A DNA stretch of 64,000 bases from Utricularia gibba (lineage: Eukaryota > Streptophyta > Magnoliopsida > Lamiales > Lentibulariaceae). Position 1 is the stretch's first letter. Each line of letters starts with the position of its first letter. The notes beneath the pieces were generated by a model. It made no database searches, was not told the DNA's origin, and saw nothing but the letters and a program-made list of their open reading frames with translations. The position numbers were made by a program, and so were the translations under genes. Shown here piece after piece: positions 12,545 to 25,430 of the stretch. Location of the stretch: positions 6,119,501-6,183,500 of the forward strand of contig CM007989.1 in the NCBI GenBank assembly GCA_002189035.1, given 5' to 3'.

Positions 12545-13425
12545 GTGATGAGCTAGTTATTCAATGACTCAAGTATGATATATCCATCAATTACCAATTT
12601 ATTGAGAGAATATTATCAAAAAACAGTATTTCTAAATTAAAATAGTTGTCCAATTCAACTTTGAGAACATGGTGTCATCTATTGTAACTTTGAGTAACAA
12701 CAGTATTTCTTAATTAAAATAGTTGCCCAAATTATCCATTACTGTTGCCTCTTCAATATTCTCTCCTCTAGAATTGGGATCGCCCATGTCTCCTCTTGAA
12801 TTGGTGATGAAGTTACAACTGATAGAAGTTATTCAATCTTCAAAAGTGTAGTTCTTCACAATTGATCAACCCTCAACTTTATTCATCACAATTGTAAATG
12901 TGTCATACTTCTTCCCTAGACTATGTCGCATGTAGGAAACTTTCTCATTATCATAAACGAGCTTCCCAATGCACTTAAACTCTCGCAAATCATCTTAAAG
13001 TTTTGAATATGGACAGCAAAAATCTTCTCTTCTTTCTATAAAAACATGAGTAGATGCCAAAAAGTTAAGCTCCTCAAATTCACAAGTATAGGTGCTTTTC
13101 TGTGTATCACAATTTTTTTTTTTTTTTTGCCATCTCTTGTTTGACGACATGAACAAACATTTCTTCTGTCATTGTACCTATCATCCCATCACAGAGGAGA
13201 CGACCAATTTTCTTCCATTCTTGATATTGATTCATAATTTGGGGAACAAACTCACTCTCATGATCTAAAGAACTTGTGTAGGAAACAAAATTCTAGGCAA
13301 CAAACTAGGAATATGATTGGTATGACAAGTACATAATTTATGGTGAGCTAGTGATTTATTGACTTTAACAAGCATCACATATCCATCAATCATCAATTTA
13401 TTGAGATAATATTACCAAAAAATAA
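12545..13425 (+). repeat. Two diverged direct copies of an 85-bp segment
   Basis: About 12548-12632 and 13344-13425 share the series GAGCTAGT, TTCAATGACT or TTTATTGACT, ATATCCATCAAT and CAATTTATTGAGA, then a run of A. A shorter 30-bp direct repeat (AGTATTTCT...TAAAATAGTTG) sits at about 12627 and 12701. These look like products of local duplication and decay; no element ends are visible. Confidence 0.55.
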
Positions 13426-15410
13426 ATAATTTCCTCAATATATTCATACTCAAGTCAATTTCTCTTTGATTCTCAAATTCTTCCTTATTATTTCATTTAC
13501 TAGGTGACAGGTATATTATTTTATCAATTTGGGATGCACATGTTTTCCGGGTGAATTTTGAAGGATTAATCTAAATTTTATATTGATCGAATTAAGACAG
13601 TCTTTATGCAGACATTGGCCAATGATCTATGATTAATGTTCAAATTTTTTTCATGCACATCGACGACTGACGTCAAAGGCTAATTATTTCTAGGCATTTT
13701 TTTAATTAAAATCCAAAACTAGTTATTTTGTGAGGCTTGATTTAACATCCCATGGATGAGTTTCCCAAACGCAAAGTGGGTTTTACAGTCGAATAAAACT
13801 CTCATACAAGTCTTCATATTTTATTCTAAAAAATCACGCCTTTAAATGAAAATCACTCTCAAAAAAGGCCCTAAAGAGTTTGGGGAGTTGTGTGTCTTGT
13901 CTGTTGGGATCCTGTGTGGGGGTGGCCACTCTTACTCCGGTGGGGAACTTCATCTCCACCGGACATCATTCATTCATTAGTGTCGGCGGTGCCGTCGAGT
14001 CGGTGTTCTTGGGACAAAAGTGGTTGCACACAACCCACTGCCATGTAATAAATGCTAACGCCACAAACCCCCTGGTTTTACAAATAAAAATAAAATTAGA
14101 CTTAAATAAAGAAGTAAAATATTTATTTAAAACCATATGTTATATTTCATTTTTACACAAAATAACATTATATTAATTATTCAATTAAATTTAAGTTCCT
14201 TCGAATATTTTAGTTTAAAATTCACGGTTGGTGTGTTTTTTCTTCTGTCGTCGTCAAAAATTCATCCTCTTCCATCGAGCATTGGAAGGTGGAGCTGAAA
14301 TAAAGTCAAGAAATCATCCATTGGCTAATGGTTTTAAAGGATATCATAAAAAGTTATAGATTTATTTTAATTTAAGTAATATAATTTTTTTAATTAATAA
14401 AAAAATTATAGATAATACTACAATTTTATATCAAACATATTTTTAAAAAGTAAACAAATATTTAATTTTAATTGCATCCTAACCAATAACAGAATAGCTA
14501 TCGAATATTTCATGTTTGCTTAGGATGAATACTTTTTGTTTCTAAAATAATATTTTATAAATAATTTTATCATATGAATTTTATTTAATAAAAAAAAATT
14601 GGAAAAGTTTATTAATTTTGAAAAACTGCTGAGCTCCTATGCAAACAGCAGATAGAATGGTCGCAAGATCAACAATTGTGCAAGGAGTTGCGAACCGAAT
14701 CACTTTGTGGGCGGTCCGGCCGCCGGTCGGCCCCCTGTTGTGAGCATTGGTGGACAGGGCAGGGCACACGCTGTCTACGTTTTCCTTCCATTACGGATCT
14801 GAATGTTGCGTCCCAAATGCACCAGAGGAACCAAAGTCAAGACTGCGGCTTGCATTGTGGAAAATTTGAAGCCTGGGAATGGGTAGGTAAGCGAACATCC
14901 TCGAATTCAATGCAAGTAGGTAGTGATCAGAGATGGAACCCCACCAGTGTGCTAGGAGTTGATTCATTTCTGGTTCTGCATTTCTCTTGTCTCTGTCAGA
15001 TCTTGGCAAAAATATTAGGCATGTTCCAAATGTAGGCAACTGAGGGCACACTCGGCATGCACAGACTGGCGTTTTTGAACAATCAGGGCCTTTCCAGACA
15101 ACAGCACTATCACCTGCTTCGCCCTACACACTGACTGCTTGCCATTTCGGAGCAAGCAGAACTCACGGTGGAAGGGAGCTAACGGTACACACTGGTGCTT
15201 CTTTCTTTTCATCTTTGCATCTCAGAATGGCAAACGCTAATGAAACAGGGGATGAGCGCGGACTGGGGTGTCAGGTCAGAGAATCAATAAAGATATAATA
15301 ATATCATGGCGAATCACGACTAGACCCAACTCACAGGATTTGAAGTTTAACAGCAGATACAAGGGAAAGAATTATGCGGATGAACAAAAGGACACATATT
15401 TTTTCATACT

Positions 15411-17270
15411 TCAGGTGCTTGTCTTGAACCTGTAGAGCAGCTTCTTCTTCTTGGATGTCTGGTTATCGAATGTGAGCACGACTTTGCCCGCTTCAGTTAT
15501 CTTGAAGCTGTATCTGATGAGTTGTTCTTCCGCGGGACCTATCTTCCTGGGCTTCTGAACTATCCATGTGTAGCCTCCTTCCGCATCAGGCACGAACTCA
15601 GCCCATAGCTAATGTCCCAGCCAATGACCCTCACCTCCCAATCCAGAGTTCCGACCTTAAAACACAGCCACATTCAGATGTGATATTCATAAAACTGCAG
15701 TACTGGATCTGAACAATAAGATATACCTCCGTGATGGGCAGTTCCACTGTGTGCTTGGATGTTGGCTTGATGATTTCTTCAGTTGCAGAGTCAGCAGGGG
15801 TAAATGGTTGCTCACCATCCTTGTTAAGGCCACCATATTGAACAGGAAGTTGTTCTGGTGCTATGTACCTGCGATCCAAGATTTCCGTTTCAGACTGATT
15901 GGAATTCATCGAAAAACATACAACGTAATGAGGATGAATAAAAAAAACCAAATCTATCAGCACTGACTTAAAAAGAGTCTCAGTACTCCTTGTTGGCCCT
16001 GCAAACACAAACTTGCTCTTGGTTCTTTGAGTCAAAAATGGGCTGATCAGTCTGTTGTATGCCACATACCACCAAGGAACATTGATGAAAATCTACACAA
16101 ACCAAGAGTCCGAATCAACAAAAAACTGAACTCGCAGCTTGCAAAAAACGAGGTGAAATCATAACCTTTCTGTACCTGTTTGGCCACGAACTCTGGATAA
16201 TTGTCCTGAAGCAGCTGAAGAGCTTGGTTTGCAGATTGGCGAAGTTCTTTCTTGAACAATATGAGGCCTGGTGAGTTCTTAAGATCGATAATCTGAACAA
16301 TGGTGGAAACACCTTCAGGGGTGAAATCAAGTTTCCTTATATTTTTCTCCAAGAATTGGATGAAGAACCTCAAGAACTTGGCTCTTTTGTCAGCATCGGC
16401 AAATGCATTGTTGTATAGCTCCTTGTCCTGAAATTCACCAAAAGCGTTGTAACAAACCGGGTGTCCTTCGCGATCAACTCCATGGAGATAGACGACTTTT
16501 TCAAGCCCGTCATCGGTCCCTTGTTCTTCCAGAAGCTCTTCAATTTTGAAATCTTTTCTCCAGGCCACAACGCTTTTGAGCATTGTGAAAGCTTCCTTCA
16601 CTTTGAAGTCTCTGGCTCTCAAGAATTTGAGAAGAATCACATCGCTTTTCTCATCAGCGAGGAGAGTGACACCCCAGATGGAAACTTCCTCCGGTGGAAG
16701 AGGGGGAGCAGCTTCCTCGACCTTCAGCTTCTCTTCCTCCGCCGCCGCAACGGGAGGTAGCTGCTCCGTTGGAACAGGGGCAGTGACTTCTTCAACGACG
16801 GTTTCTTTGATCTGTTCAACGGCATCCGTTTTCTCCTTCACATCATCTGTTTCTGGTGGTAGCGATGCGGTTTCCTCAGCTTTCTCCACAACCGCTGCAA
16901 CGGCAACCTGCACTGCTTCTTCAATGACGGTCTCGGAAGCAGGCGGCGGGGGAGGGACTTCAGCCTGAGATTCCAAAGTTTTAACCTTTGGCTTTTCCTT
17001 GTTCTCCTCTTCCTCCGGCGGGGGCGGAGATGAGAACTCACGCTTGTTGAGGGCCTCTCGGATCAGCAATTTGAATTCATCCAAAGCTTTCTTTTCCGGA
17101 TCAACCAGATCCTCAACCTTGTTGCTTTCCTCCTTAAACGACTCACACTCCAGAGCCTTCCTCTGTTCCCCCAACACCTCCTCCACTGCCGCCTCAGCCT
17201 TCTCAACCACCACCACCGTCTCCGCCACGACTTCAGGCGCCTGAACCGGAGCCTTGGATTCCTCAGCCAT
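15411..17270 (-). CDS. PATL: Patellin (SEC14-GOLD phosphoinositide-binding protein), one-base frameshift in last exon
   Basis: Four coding exons by GT-AG rules and family alignment: 17270-16176, 16092-15968, 15868-15727 and 15655-15411. Residues 1-195 are an acidic, Pro/Glu/Val-rich tail typical of patellins; about 198-245 is the CRAL-TRIO N-terminal helix bundle (L-L-K-F-L-R-A-R); about 250-410 is the SEC14 lipid-binding fold, with exon 2 opening on I-F-I-N-V-P-W-W; the GOLD domain follows. Known family role: binding phosphoinositides at membranes during trafficking and cell-plate formation. The spliced length is 1,607 nt, one short of 536 codons. The frame slips at 15602-15604, where family members encode Y-G-A-E-F-V-P but only GGG precedes CTGAG; uncorrected reading stops at 15562-15560, losing most of GOLD. 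The reading resumes one frame over (from about 15593) to a natural stop at 15411-15413. The start is the first ATG of the conserved acidic tail. Confidence 0.93.
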
Positions 17271-17695
17271 ATCCCCCCCTTCTTCTTCCTCTACAATCAA
17301 AAACCGAAAAAAAACCCCTCGAAAGCAGAAAACTTTACTGAACCCCAAAAACCCTTTCGCTGTCCGCGTGAGGTGCAGAAGAATCTGGTGACTAAAACGC
17401 GAAAAATGCCAGAATTTGTAGAGAGCCGAAGCCTGAAGTGAAGAGGAACAGTCTGTCACAGTCTTGGATTTTTGCCAGCTCCTCTTCCCACGTAACGGGC
17501 CCCACGCCCCTTTTACGATTTAACCCCGCAGCAAAACGGTCAAAATCCATATTAAAAACACGGTGAATCCCACGGGGTAAACCATTTTGACGCAATTGCG
17601 GCGGCGGTGAAACATGGAAACGACGTCGGGTGAAGTGTGGGCCCCGGGACTTTGACCATATGAATGGCAACGGTACAGAGCAGGTATCCTATGTG

Positions 17696-17717
17696 CACCA
17701 CCACCACCACCACCACC
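17696..17717 (+). repeat. CAC/CCA trinucleotide repeat
   Basis: Seven CAC units in a row in the presumed 5' region of the patellin gene, about 430 bp upstream of its ATG. Confidence 0.9.
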
Positions 17718-18803
17718 TCGTAATAATACTATTAAATTCAGACATTCTAACCCTTCGTTTTCTAACATTAACTGCCCCAATTCATTCCAATTAACCCCTT
17801 TTTTTTATTCTTTTGTATAATAAATTAAAGCTTCTGGATTCCAAAAATACCTGGGGGAAAATGCTGAAGCTGCTTTTGTTTTGTTTTTTTTTTAAGCAAA
17901 GCAGTTTGTTTTATTAGATCCCAATCATATGTGGCTGGGGTGGGGCTGCACTCGATATAATGCCTGCTTCCTTTTACCAATGCTGTCATCATTCCACCTT
18001 CTCAATCACGTTTCATATCTATGTTAAGCATAGGTTTGTTTTTTAATAAAATAGAACCCCAAGATTTGAAGGAGTCATACGGGGGAAACAGCTCCCAACC
18101 CTAGGCCCCAATGCCGGTGTTTTAAAACAAATAATTTTTTCTTCATATTTTTGAAATTAGTTACAAATTCATTACTCCTCATATAATCATATAATATTGA
18201 AAAAATATGAATATAAAATACTATAATATATCCATTAATCAGTGAAATCACCAACACGTCGCATAGGATACTGCAGACGGTGATCAACATGGGAGGGGAC
18301 GTGTACGCTGCTGCCCATCCCACACCCACAAAAAGCCCTTTCAATATTGTTTAATCCTTTTGTTTAGTGCTCCTATTGCTTGGAATATTGAACAATGCCT
18401 GGGATTAAGCTCCTTCATGAGTACAAGACGCCTCGCCTCACTTTTCAAGATTGTCAAGGAGTCCCAATAACGCCTCCAATCAAATTCTTCTCCATTTTTG
18501 AATTTTTAAGATCACATCTTCTTAACTCCATAAAAAATATACTGTTTGTGTAAATAAGCCAAATGTGATTTTCCGATCACAATAATTGTGTTACATACTA
18601 AGAGAATAGGATGATGGTGAGGAGTTTTGTAGATTGAATGAAGGATCGGAGATGGGAAAAAAAATGGGTTGGGGTTAGAGAGAAAGGAAAGCGAAATTGT
18701 GGTGACATAAATTAGGTAGGTGCCAAGGCAGAGGCAATTCAAGCAGCAACAAGCTTGATATTTATTCCAAACCGGACGCCCAAGTATTAAATATCATACA
18801 TGC

Positions 18804-18830
18804 ATATATATATATATATATGTGTGTGTG
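18804..18830 (+). repeat. Compound AT/TG microsatellite
   Basis: An AT tract (18804-18820) passes directly into five TG units (18821-18830). Confidence 0.9.
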
Positions 18831-19780
18831 CATCTATGTTAGGAGATGTGACAAGGAAACCAAAATAGGAGAACACCTTTTATGGGTGGGTAATAGAATG
18901 TTCGGTAGGAAATAACTGCAGAAATTTGAACAAAAAGATCCTAAACAAGGAAGCGCATACGGTTTCCTGATCTCATTCCCTGATATGAATATCATAAAAA
19001 TAATCTGATTTTTTTTAAAAAATATTCAAATCCTTCCATCAGAATGAATGAATGGATACACACGTTCTTCGTACCAATCAGCAATGCCAAATTATTTTAC
19101 AAAAAAAAAAAAACATTTTTATATTGAAGTTGTTTTATAACATATGAATTATTTTAATATGTTGTTCAAAAAAGTGAATTAACTCACATTGGATGCCCTT
19201 CAAATTCCATACGTCAGTCAAAATCCAGATTCTAAAATGATTCTATTAATATGGTATGCCCAAACATATCTCATCGGAACTTAAAAAAAGTAAATGACTG
19301 GGACGTGCGTTTCAAAAAGGTCGTCGGCTGTCACATTGACCATTAGACATTAACCAGCATTTTTTACGAGTTTGTCGATTTGTTTGGCAGTTTGATTTAT
19401 TTGTTTATGGGTAATCATTTTTTGTTTTTCATTCATTTAAATTGGACTTATTATCAAACAATTATTTAAAATAAAATACCTTATCAAAGCATCTATTCAT
19501 ATGTTAGCTTGATCATTCATGTATTCAGTATATACTTATCACAAATTCATTTTGGGTTATGAACATGTTGAGACTTAAGCATTTACCATCCTTTTCAAAC
19601 CATGTCAATGGCATGGCGTATTTGATTAGTGATCCATATCGGTTCTCGTGTTCACAGTAATTGTAATTGGGTGGCGTGGCTGCCTGTTGGCGAAGTGCTC
19701 GATCACTCGGCGTTAAGGGAAGAGTTGGTGCTCCATTCCGTACATGGCCAAATGGTGGGGGACAGACGGAGGCCGAGTGA

Positions 19781-19819
<39 letters not shown>
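19781..19819 (+). repeat. AGCC tetranucleotide repeat
   Basis: Nine full AGCC units and part of a tenth. It yields artificial Ala-Ser-Gln-Pro (plus) and Leu-Ala-Gly-Trp (minus) repeats in open frames that are not genes. Confidence 0.95.
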
Positions 19820-21586
19820 AACCTCGACTATGGTTGAGCCTGGAAAATGAAAACACGCGGAGGACGTTCTCAAAATGTGATATTTTGGTCAAAAACATCA
19901 CTAGTGTTAGATAATGAAATTGTCAAATCAGTTTGGATGGATTTGAATGTATATAGATCATATTTTATGTTTTGGGTACAGTTTTATTAAACTCATAGAA
20001 AAACAAGAACATGAAATTTTATTTACACAAAAGAAAAAATAGATCATAAGGGGAAGATGGATAAAAATATTTCACTATACATAATCTTTAATAAACTAAA
20101 TATCTTCATTCTCCAATCACCACAATGACCTAATATATAAATATCCGAATAATACAATAAACATTAATATCTTCTTATTTTTTACTCAAGAAATGATCAC
20201 CCGAAACATTTGACTATTTGTGAATAATTGAACATTGCGATTCTCCAATCACCACAATGACTAAAATAAAAAAAAGGTGGACGACTTCAGCAAGACTCGT
20301 CTCATTTGGAACCCAACTCTGCATTCCAAATTCATCAGTGGATTGAATTTTTCACGCAACCAAATCTCGATTTATTATTATGATTTCAGGCACAGGGGCG
20401 ATCACATGAATGTGGGAAGGGAGACACAGACAGTGCATAAAGAAACGCTAATGCGCGGAGTCCCAAATAATTGGTTCCACAACATGTCACCCAAATGTTC
20501 ATCGCCATGTGTTTCTTGAATATTCAACAGTACATTTCCTTTTATTATTCAAAAATAATGTAGGGGCCCGGGCCCCCGCGCCGAACCCTTTCCTTCCTCA
20601 ATTTTTTTTAAAAAATATCCAACTGCCCACGTGGCTGGTTCGGTGCGATATTTAATTTGGTTTCCTATGTGCGAAAGAAATTTTATTTCTTTCATTTTGA
20701 AGCATGAAATGCATTTTTTATTAAATTTAATTATATCAAGTTGACCCAACGACCCCAGTTGTCCATCCAACAATCCACATTCCTCAACATACACATTTTT
20801 TAATTTTTTTACTAATTATTTTGTAATTATTTCTATTTTAGTATTGCGGTGTGAATTATATGTGGTCTTCCATTATTACCTTGTGCAAACCACCTGAGGT
20901 TTTAAACTTGGGTCGAAATTTTAATTTTAATTTTTTTTATTTACTAATCAACAGCTATTAATGTCATAAATTTTATCTTCAATTAATCTTCCTGAAATGG
21001 ACGACAAAGACGATAACAATTGGGGTAAATTTCCAATTCACTAATAGCCATGTTTGGTAAATTTTTAAAAAATAGCTCCGAATAATTGTTTTTTATTATT
21101 CATAAATAAAAAGTGCGTCAAAACTTTTGTAGAGAGAAGGATGCTTTCAAAAAATAAAAAAAATTAGAGTACTTAATTTTTTGTGAATACAAAATTGTTT
21201 CTTTAGTGATTTTATTCATATAATTTAAAATTAATTCTATTATACATAAATTTGAAACATAGATTTAAAATATAATTTTTTCTGATTTCATTCATATAAT
21301 GTTAAAACTGACTATATTTTAAAAAATTGAAAGCATATATTTAAAATGCAGACCTTAATTTTGGTTGATTGGCTTATTATTTAGGTTGTCTAACCAACCA
21401 TTTTTCAGGGATGGGCTTGTTCCGGATTGGGCTCTTGACCGGCCCAAAATAATCGTCACGGTTGGTTCATCCATCCACACAATTAATTTGGGAAGGTTTG
21501 AAATGCCATTTTTATTTCCAGATTTCATTCTATGCCACCTGCTTTTTTTGTTTATATAATATTCAATATTACCATAACGTCATCAA

Positions 21587-22029
21587 TTTGAGCTCAATAT
21601 AACTCACGCGCATCAACATCAAAATATATAAAATCTTTGAAAATCCATGCTACCATTTTGTTAATGTTTCTCAAATAAATCATTATATATTCCATAAATA
21701 GTATCATTTTTCGATTGCGTGGAAAATTAGAGAATAACAATATTTAAAAATGAAAAGGTTCCTGATTCATCCTGTCTTTGTGGTTAATGTTAATTTTGTT
21801 TATTGGTTAGCAATCTGGTTTGAAGCTTTATTCAAGGTATTGTGGTGAGTAGTACAAAATTGCAATTGCACATACATTGATTGGGTGGCGAGAACCATGA
21901 TTTGTATGTTACAAGTGTATGGAAATCATCCAAACTTTTAGATTCTTTTATGAAAATAAAAAAAGAAAAGAAATGACTATTATTCAATGACCATAAAAAA
22001 CTTGCGAGTTAATATGTAATTTTGGTGAA
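21587..22029 (+). repeat. Local direct duplication, unit R6, copy 1
   Basis: From TTGAGCTCAATATAACTCACG to about GTAATTTTGGTGAAT this matches 22909-23279 in the same orientation with scattered substitutions. Copy 1 has about 70 extra bases near 21785-21860 that copy 2 lacks. No coding motif or terminal inverted repeat was seen, so the unit may be a piece of an unclassified non-autonomous element. Confidence 0.8.
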
Positions 22030-22369
22030 TTAATATATATGTAAATTTATTTTATATTGTTTTACTATATTATATAAGTGTTAAATTGGCTTAAATCCTA
22101 ACGTTAGTTGAGACTTGACAATTATATCTCATGCCTCTTGGGCCCTAGACATGGGTCATGACATGTACAAATGTGGTCATACTCCCATTATCTCTAACAC
22201 ATTAAGCTAAAATTTTTTAATTGATGATGACCACTTTTGTCACACAGTAAAATAAGGATAACCACATTTCTAATAGACCATACTCTTTCAACAACTATTC
22301 CCAATTTTAAGATATCATGTGATTGAAAGAAGTTTTTAGAATGTTAATATGAAAATTTTAAGATATATT
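22030..22369. other. No gene seen
   Basis: AT-rich spacer between R6 copy 1 and the R5 repeat. Nothing recognised. Confidence 0.5.
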
Positions 22370-22908
22370 GAGCACTTTACCCATTTGGCCCATTTTACCC
22401 ATATTGATACAACTCACGTAATTTACAAATGAATTGAGAATAGTATTTTTGAAAATTTAATTGGCTCTCCTACCTTACTCTTTGGTGTTGTTCACATGAT
22501 TTGCAATGTTTCTACTTTTTCATTTGATCTTAATGGTACTAAATTGATTCTATTCTTACATTAATTCTTACATTAATTATTAGTGAGACATCTTTTTTAT
22601 AAGTATAAAATTTATTGATGAGACATTTCTAATAATTTAGATTGCAATTTAAATTTAATCCAATGTTTATTAGAAAACATATAACAATTGCAATAAAATA
22701 GTTCAAAGAAACAAAAGCATGTCCTATCTCTATATTCCAATTCATGAAATACAAATTTGAGTTAATATGTGATGGATGAAATGACATGTATGGGGTTCTT
22801 TAGAAATCTACCCACCACTTACAAATCTACTCACTTCTACATTTCACATACAAATCTACCCACTCTCTCTCCTCTCACATTTTACCTCTAACCTCTCTAT
22901 TTTGAGCT
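22370..22908 (+). repeat. Dispersed repeat R5, copy 1
   Basis: Matches 46385-46850 in direct orientation over roughly 450 bp, including ACAAATGAATTGAG, TGGTACTAAATTGATTCTAT, GTTAATATGTGATGGATGA and GAAATCTACCCA. No coding potential. It sits between the two R6 copies, so the R5 and R6 units may belong to one larger element. Confidence 0.8.
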
Positions 22909-23279
22909 CAACATAACTCACGCACATGAACATCAAAATACATAAAATCTTTGAAAATCCGTGCTACATTTTGTTATTGTTTCTCAAATACATCATTATA
23001 TATTCCATAAATTGTATCATTTTTTGATTGCCTGGAAAATTAGAGAATAACAATAGTTAAAACTGAAAAGGTTCCTGATTCATCCTGTCTTTGAGGTAAA
23101 TGTTAATTCCAATTGCACATACATTGATTAGGTGGCAAGAACCACGATTCGTATGTTACAAGTGTATGGAAATCATCCAAGCTTTTAGATTCTTTTGTGA
23201 AAATAAAAAAGAAAAGAAAAGACAATTATTCAATGACCATAAAAGCCTGCAAGTTAATATGTAATTTTGGTGAATCAAT
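22909..23279 (+). repeat. Local direct duplication, unit R6, copy 2
   Basis: Second copy of the R6 unit (see 21587-22029), beginning TTGAGCTCAACATAACTCACG and ending near GTAATTTTGGTGAATCAATT. It carries a deletion relative to copy 1. Confidence 0.8.
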
Positions 23280-23691
23280 TCCGCTCTTTAGGATCATTCA
23301 TTGCTACGGCTGGCTATCCTTGAAGCCATTTGCTCACTTGAGGGATTAAGGATATATTATCTACAGTTAAGCAAATTCTTGTTTTAAATGATCACGGTCT
23401 CAATAAAGTATCACTAAGAACAAGAACAAGTATCATAGAGTTTATTAAAAGCAATGAATAGTAGTGTTGCAAGTATTATATGGAGGCAAAGCCACATGGT
23501 ATCCTTACGGTAAGGGGATGTTGACTCATGTAGTTTCATAAATACCAATGATGAGATTATTTTATGAAACTTAAGAGACATAGTTCAGGGAAGGGGAAAA
23601 AGAGGATTCAGATGAAGAATAAGGGATTTTGTGGGATTTAGGTGTAAGAAATGGGTATTTATGTAGGGAATAAGGTAAATGGGATGATTGG
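23280..23691. other. No gene seen; flank of the Athila G2 insertion
   Basis: Unique-looking sequence ending in ATTGG (23687-23691), the putative left target-site duplication of the large Athila element that follows. Confidence 0.45.
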
Positions 23692-24510
23692 TGATAAATT
23701 AAAATTTCTTAAGTCATTGCAAATATATAATTTTTATCTCAAATAAATTTATAATTCTTAATCCTCATAAGATACAAATTAAACCCAAAATATAAAGTGG
23801 AATTTCAGGTCGATCACAAAGAGTTGATGGTTGCAATGTATTTTTTGTGATACAAAATTTGAAATAAACGTTTCTCTTAGTCCAAGTTTTGACTAAGAAC
23901 GGTATGCATGTTCAATAACTAAGATCAAATCCAAACGCAAATAGTAACAAATACAAGTTTTGTGTAAAGTGGTATACTATGATGCCTCAAGGTGGTCTCG
24001 GTGATGTGGTACTAAGGTCTCCAATTTAATTTATAATGTTTTTATACTCACAACTCTAAAAAACCTGAGTCAACTCATGTCATTTCTCATGTTTTTGATT
24101 AAAATAACCCCTAAAGTCATTACCCATTTCACACTTTGGTCTAACCATGTGCGAAATATGTAGAACTAGGTCTTCTCGACTCTACTAGTTATACCTAGGA
24201 CTAACATATGCTATCTTTACCTTGATTTGTTGATTTACCTCTAAATCAAGTATTGAAGATGCAAAGCTGTTCGTTTCCCCTCTTAAGTCTACCCAAGAAA
24301 TGATAAAAAAGGAAGCTAAAACATATCGATTAATTCTCTTATAAACCCTAGCCAATTATATTTGGCAATCAAAGCAAGATTGCATAATCATAAACTAATG
24401 TAAACATCATAAACATTGCAAGAAAAATTGTTGCAGAAAATAAATATCCAGCAAACAAAAAATAAGGCAAAATAGTTATGTTCTCCTTCTTCTACTATTC
24501 ATTGGCAACA
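23692..24510 (-). repeat. 3' LTR of Athila G2 (partial)
   Basis: Aligns with 33929 to about 34765 in the same orientation: both start TGATAAAT, then share AAGTCATTGCAAA, CAAATAAATTTATAAT, a GGTCGATCA or GGATCGATCA segment and later GAACTAG followed by CTCTACTGG or CTCTACTAG. Similarity stops near 24505, where the copy passes into the Athila ORF remnant, so the rest of this LTR is deleted or unrecognisable. Confidence 0.75.
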
Positions 24511-25010
24511 TTGGTGCTTCAAGTGTGACATCCTCTTTTTTAGAGGAAGGTTCCACTGATGGTGTTCTCTGCCTTTTCTTCCTACCTTTTTCTTTCTTCT
24601 TCTTAGTTAGGACTTGTGGCTTTGTGGGCAGTTCTTCCATTGATGTTTTTCTTTTCTTGTAACTTTGCTACATGTCATTCGATCTTTGCTGAAGGTTGAT
24701 ATGCTCTAAATTGGACAAAATTTCGCACCGTCTTTTTGACCTGGAGGATTCTCCCATCTCTGCCACCTGAAGAATCACATCTACGCCTCGGAAATCCTTT
24801 GTAGTTGCAACAGCAGGTAGATCCCCTTCTTCTAGAGTTGGAGCAATGGCATCTCCATCACCTTCCTTTCGTAGCTCTGTTTGGTTCATTTTCTTCTAGT
24901 TGGATTTCTCCTTTGTGGCCTTTCTTGCACTTCTCGTCGTAGGCATTCTATTTCTACCACTGTAATTTTTCTGCAAAGAGAAAATGGATAAAATGAGGGA
25001 CAATGAAATT
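24480..25010 (-). pseudogene. Athila ORF remnant of G2
   Basis: Minus-strand open stretch 24889-24668 (73 codons) with a charged N-terminus, flanked by a Lys/Arg-rich segment in other frames (about 24660-24560), at the place where the Athila ORF is expected between integrase and 3' LTR. Similarity to the ORFs of G3 and G4 is weak, so the call rests mainly on position. Confidence 0.4.
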
Positions 25011-25430
25011 GTTCATCCAAGTCATTTCGAATGCTAGGTGTTTTTGCATAATTTCCTTTGGTTCAACTCCTCACTCCCTCAATGGTCTGATTTTTGTAAT
25101 TGCTTACTATTAACTCCCCTTGAATTAAGTAATCATCATTGCCCAGCAACACAAAATACGTCAAAAATCCTAAAAAATGCTATACTATATCAGGGATTAA
25201 AAGACTTAACTTTGGGTTGCGTTTCACAAGCACCCTTGTTTTTAGTCTTGGACCCAACTTCTTGTATGACGACGTTTCTAGTGCATCCACCAGCATGATT
25301 GTCTCCAGATTTTCTGTGAACATGTTGTCAAGATTTTCATAAAAAATTTTCAATCAATGCCTATTAACTAAAAATCCTTTATTGACATCTCCATCATATT
25401 TCTCTATGGCACCGTTTGGAAGAATGTCTT

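Larger units (their letters stand above)
9991..15410. other. Long intergenic stretch without a recognised gene
   Basis: More than 5 kb with no convincing gene, including the 3' side of the patellin gene. Most is AT-rich. Three GC-richer patches stand out: 11990-12170, 13880-14060 and 14640-15240. They contain open stretches of up to 119 codons, but the frames overlap on both strands and show no family motif, splice structure or homologous copy within the window. I treat them as unassigned. Confidence 0.5.
17271..21586. other. Patellin upstream region and intergenic DNA, no gene
   Basis: 17271 to about 17800 is the 5' side of the patellin gene: pyrimidine and GC-rich, with a CCA repeat, but no clear TATA box was picked out. 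Beyond that, AT-rich DNA with microsatellites and a GC-rich palindromic patch near 20560-20590 (GGGGCCCGGGCCCCC). The open stretches at 18075-18344, 19525-19901 and 20277-20519 have no family features, and several run through simple repeats. Confidence 0.55.

Noticed and set aside
14676-15051. Overlapping open frames of 119 (plus) and 86 (minus) codons in a GC-richer patch
   Set aside because: Both strands are open over the same DNA, with no family motif, splice structure or conserved start context. Open frames of this size are expected by chance in GC-richer DNA.
16461-17244. Several open frames on the plus strand of 66-140 codons
   Set aside because: They are antisense shadows of patellin exon 1, whose codon bias keeps other frames open.
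19525-19901. Open frames with Leu-Ala-Gly-Trp or Ala-Ser-Gln-Pro repeats
   Set aside because: They are translations of the AGCC microsatellite at 19781-19819 and occur on both strands.
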